DNA from: Alteromonas naphthalenivorans
GTDB taxonomy: Bacteria > Pseudomonadota > Gammaproteobacteria > Enterobacterales > Alteromonadaceae
Direction of reading: 5' to 3'
Assembly (NCBI RefSeq): GCF_000213655.1
Contig: NC_015554.1
Span: forward strand, 124,001-188,000
Length of the DNA: 64,000 nucleotides
Shown here: positions 63,728-64,000 of the stretch, in pieces
How the letters are laid out: every line of letters starts with the position of its first letter
How positions within the stretch are numbered: the stretch's first letter is position 1
Program-made: the position numbers and the translations under genes
The notes under the pieces: model-generated
What the model was told of the DNA's origin: nothing
The model's database searches: none
What the model saw: the letters and a program-made list of their open reading frames with translations, nothing else

Positions 63728-64000
63728 GTGACTCGTCAGGAACAAAAGCTTAAAACCCGCCAAAATATCATTCATGCGGCATTCCTATTACTGGATGAAA
63801 ATCGCAGTTTGTCTGCTATTAGTTTACGTGAAGTTGCTCGAGAAGCAGGCATTGCGCCAACGTCCTTCTACCGACACTTTAAAGACATGGATGAATTAGG
63901 GCTCACGCTGGTGGATGAAGCTGGGTTAGCTCTTCGCCAGTTAATGCGCCAGGCTCGCCGTAGAATTGCTTCAGGTGGCGGCGTAATTCACACGTCAGTT
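63728..64000 (+). CDS. fabR: TetR-family regulator of unsaturated fatty-acid synthesis (3' end outside window)
   Basis: Ninety-one codons up to the right edge, about 40% of a typical FabR. The GTG at 63728 opens [13 protein letters not shown]. The helix-turn-helix [19 protein letters not shown] and the following [10 protein letters not shown] then L-R-Q-L-M-R-Q-A-R match E. coli FabR closely. FabR represses fabA/fabB when unsaturated acyl chains are plentiful. The desaturase 2 kb away is a possible local target. Confidence 0.93.
   Translation, partial: MTRQEQKLKTRQNIIHAAFLLLDENRSLSAISLREVAREAGIAPTSFYRHFKDMDELGLTLVDEAGLALRQLMRQARRRIASGGGVIHTSV

Noticed and set aside
1..64000. CRISPR arrays, tRNA or rRNA genes and IS elements.
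   Set aside because: No regularly spaced repeats of array size, no cloverleaf or rRNA stretches, and no transposase frames were recognised. The short tandem repeats have units of 12-17 bp without spacers.

Overview
This window looks like a chromosomal segment of a marine gammaproteobacterium of the Alteromonadaceae, most likely Alteromonas or a close relative. The signs are a moderate GC content, gene families shared with Vibrio, Shewanella and Alteromonas (YggN, FldB, TIGR03899-like, DUF2333, TIGR04219-like outer-membrane protein, DusA, SthA, FabR), a PEP-CTERM-like protein and many cyclic-di-GMP proteins. The taxonomic call is inference from gene content. I see no tRNA, rRNA, CRISPR array, insertion sequence or prophage. 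Both edge genes are cut: a LysR regulator at the left and fabR at the right.

Layout. (1) 1-12.9 kb: a LysR/VOC divergent pair, glyoxalase-II-like hydrolase, YtcJ-like amidohydrolase, threonine-dehydratase-like enzyme, a large membrane GGDEF-EAL protein, a bacterial PH-domain protein, a DPP IV-like peptidase, a nucleotide-sugar-epimerase-like protein, TrmN6 and YgjV. (2) 13.0-23.1 kb: a compact cellulose operon (small membrane protein, bcsA with PilZ, bcsB, bcsZ, bcsC) facing a choice-of-anchor-A/PEP-CTERM-like surface protein. (3) 23.2-38.1 kb: mostly housekeeping and envelope genes (ExbD, CLCA_X putative metalloprotease, FldB, PhoD-like phosphatase, a lipoprotein, MsrA, DCC protein, two SDRs, an NSS transporter, YggN, two LPLAT acyltransferases with a YbdG-type MscS channel). 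(4) 38.2-44.0 kb: fghA, then a four-gene minus-strand operon that I judge the most interesting item: a coiled-coil protein, a membrane roadblock/longin-like plus OmpA-like protein, a Ras-like small GTPase and a PAS-GGDEF-EAL protein. (5) 44.3-49.8 kb: dusA and a Psp envelope-stress region with two recognisable sigma-54 promoters. (6) 50.2-54.5 kb: the overlapping cysJIH sulfate-assimilation operon. (7) 54.6-64 kb: a TIGR03899-like protein, a response-regulator EAL protein, a UDG-family protein, a small secreted protein with a near-consensus promoter, sthA, a fatty-acid desaturase, two decayed genes and fabR.

How the parts may work together. Cyclic-di-GMP is a recurring theme: three EAL-bearing proteins (one with an intact GGDEF) and a PilZ-containing cellulose synthase lie in one 44-kb stretch. 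The GTPase operon ends in an EAL gene, so a Ras-type switch may feed into c-di-GMP turnover; this is a hypothesis. Envelope stress is the second theme (Psp proteins, a mechanosensitive channel, acyltransferases, small exported proteins). At the right end, a desaturase and fabR flank a short region with two broken genes, which suggests local gene loss.
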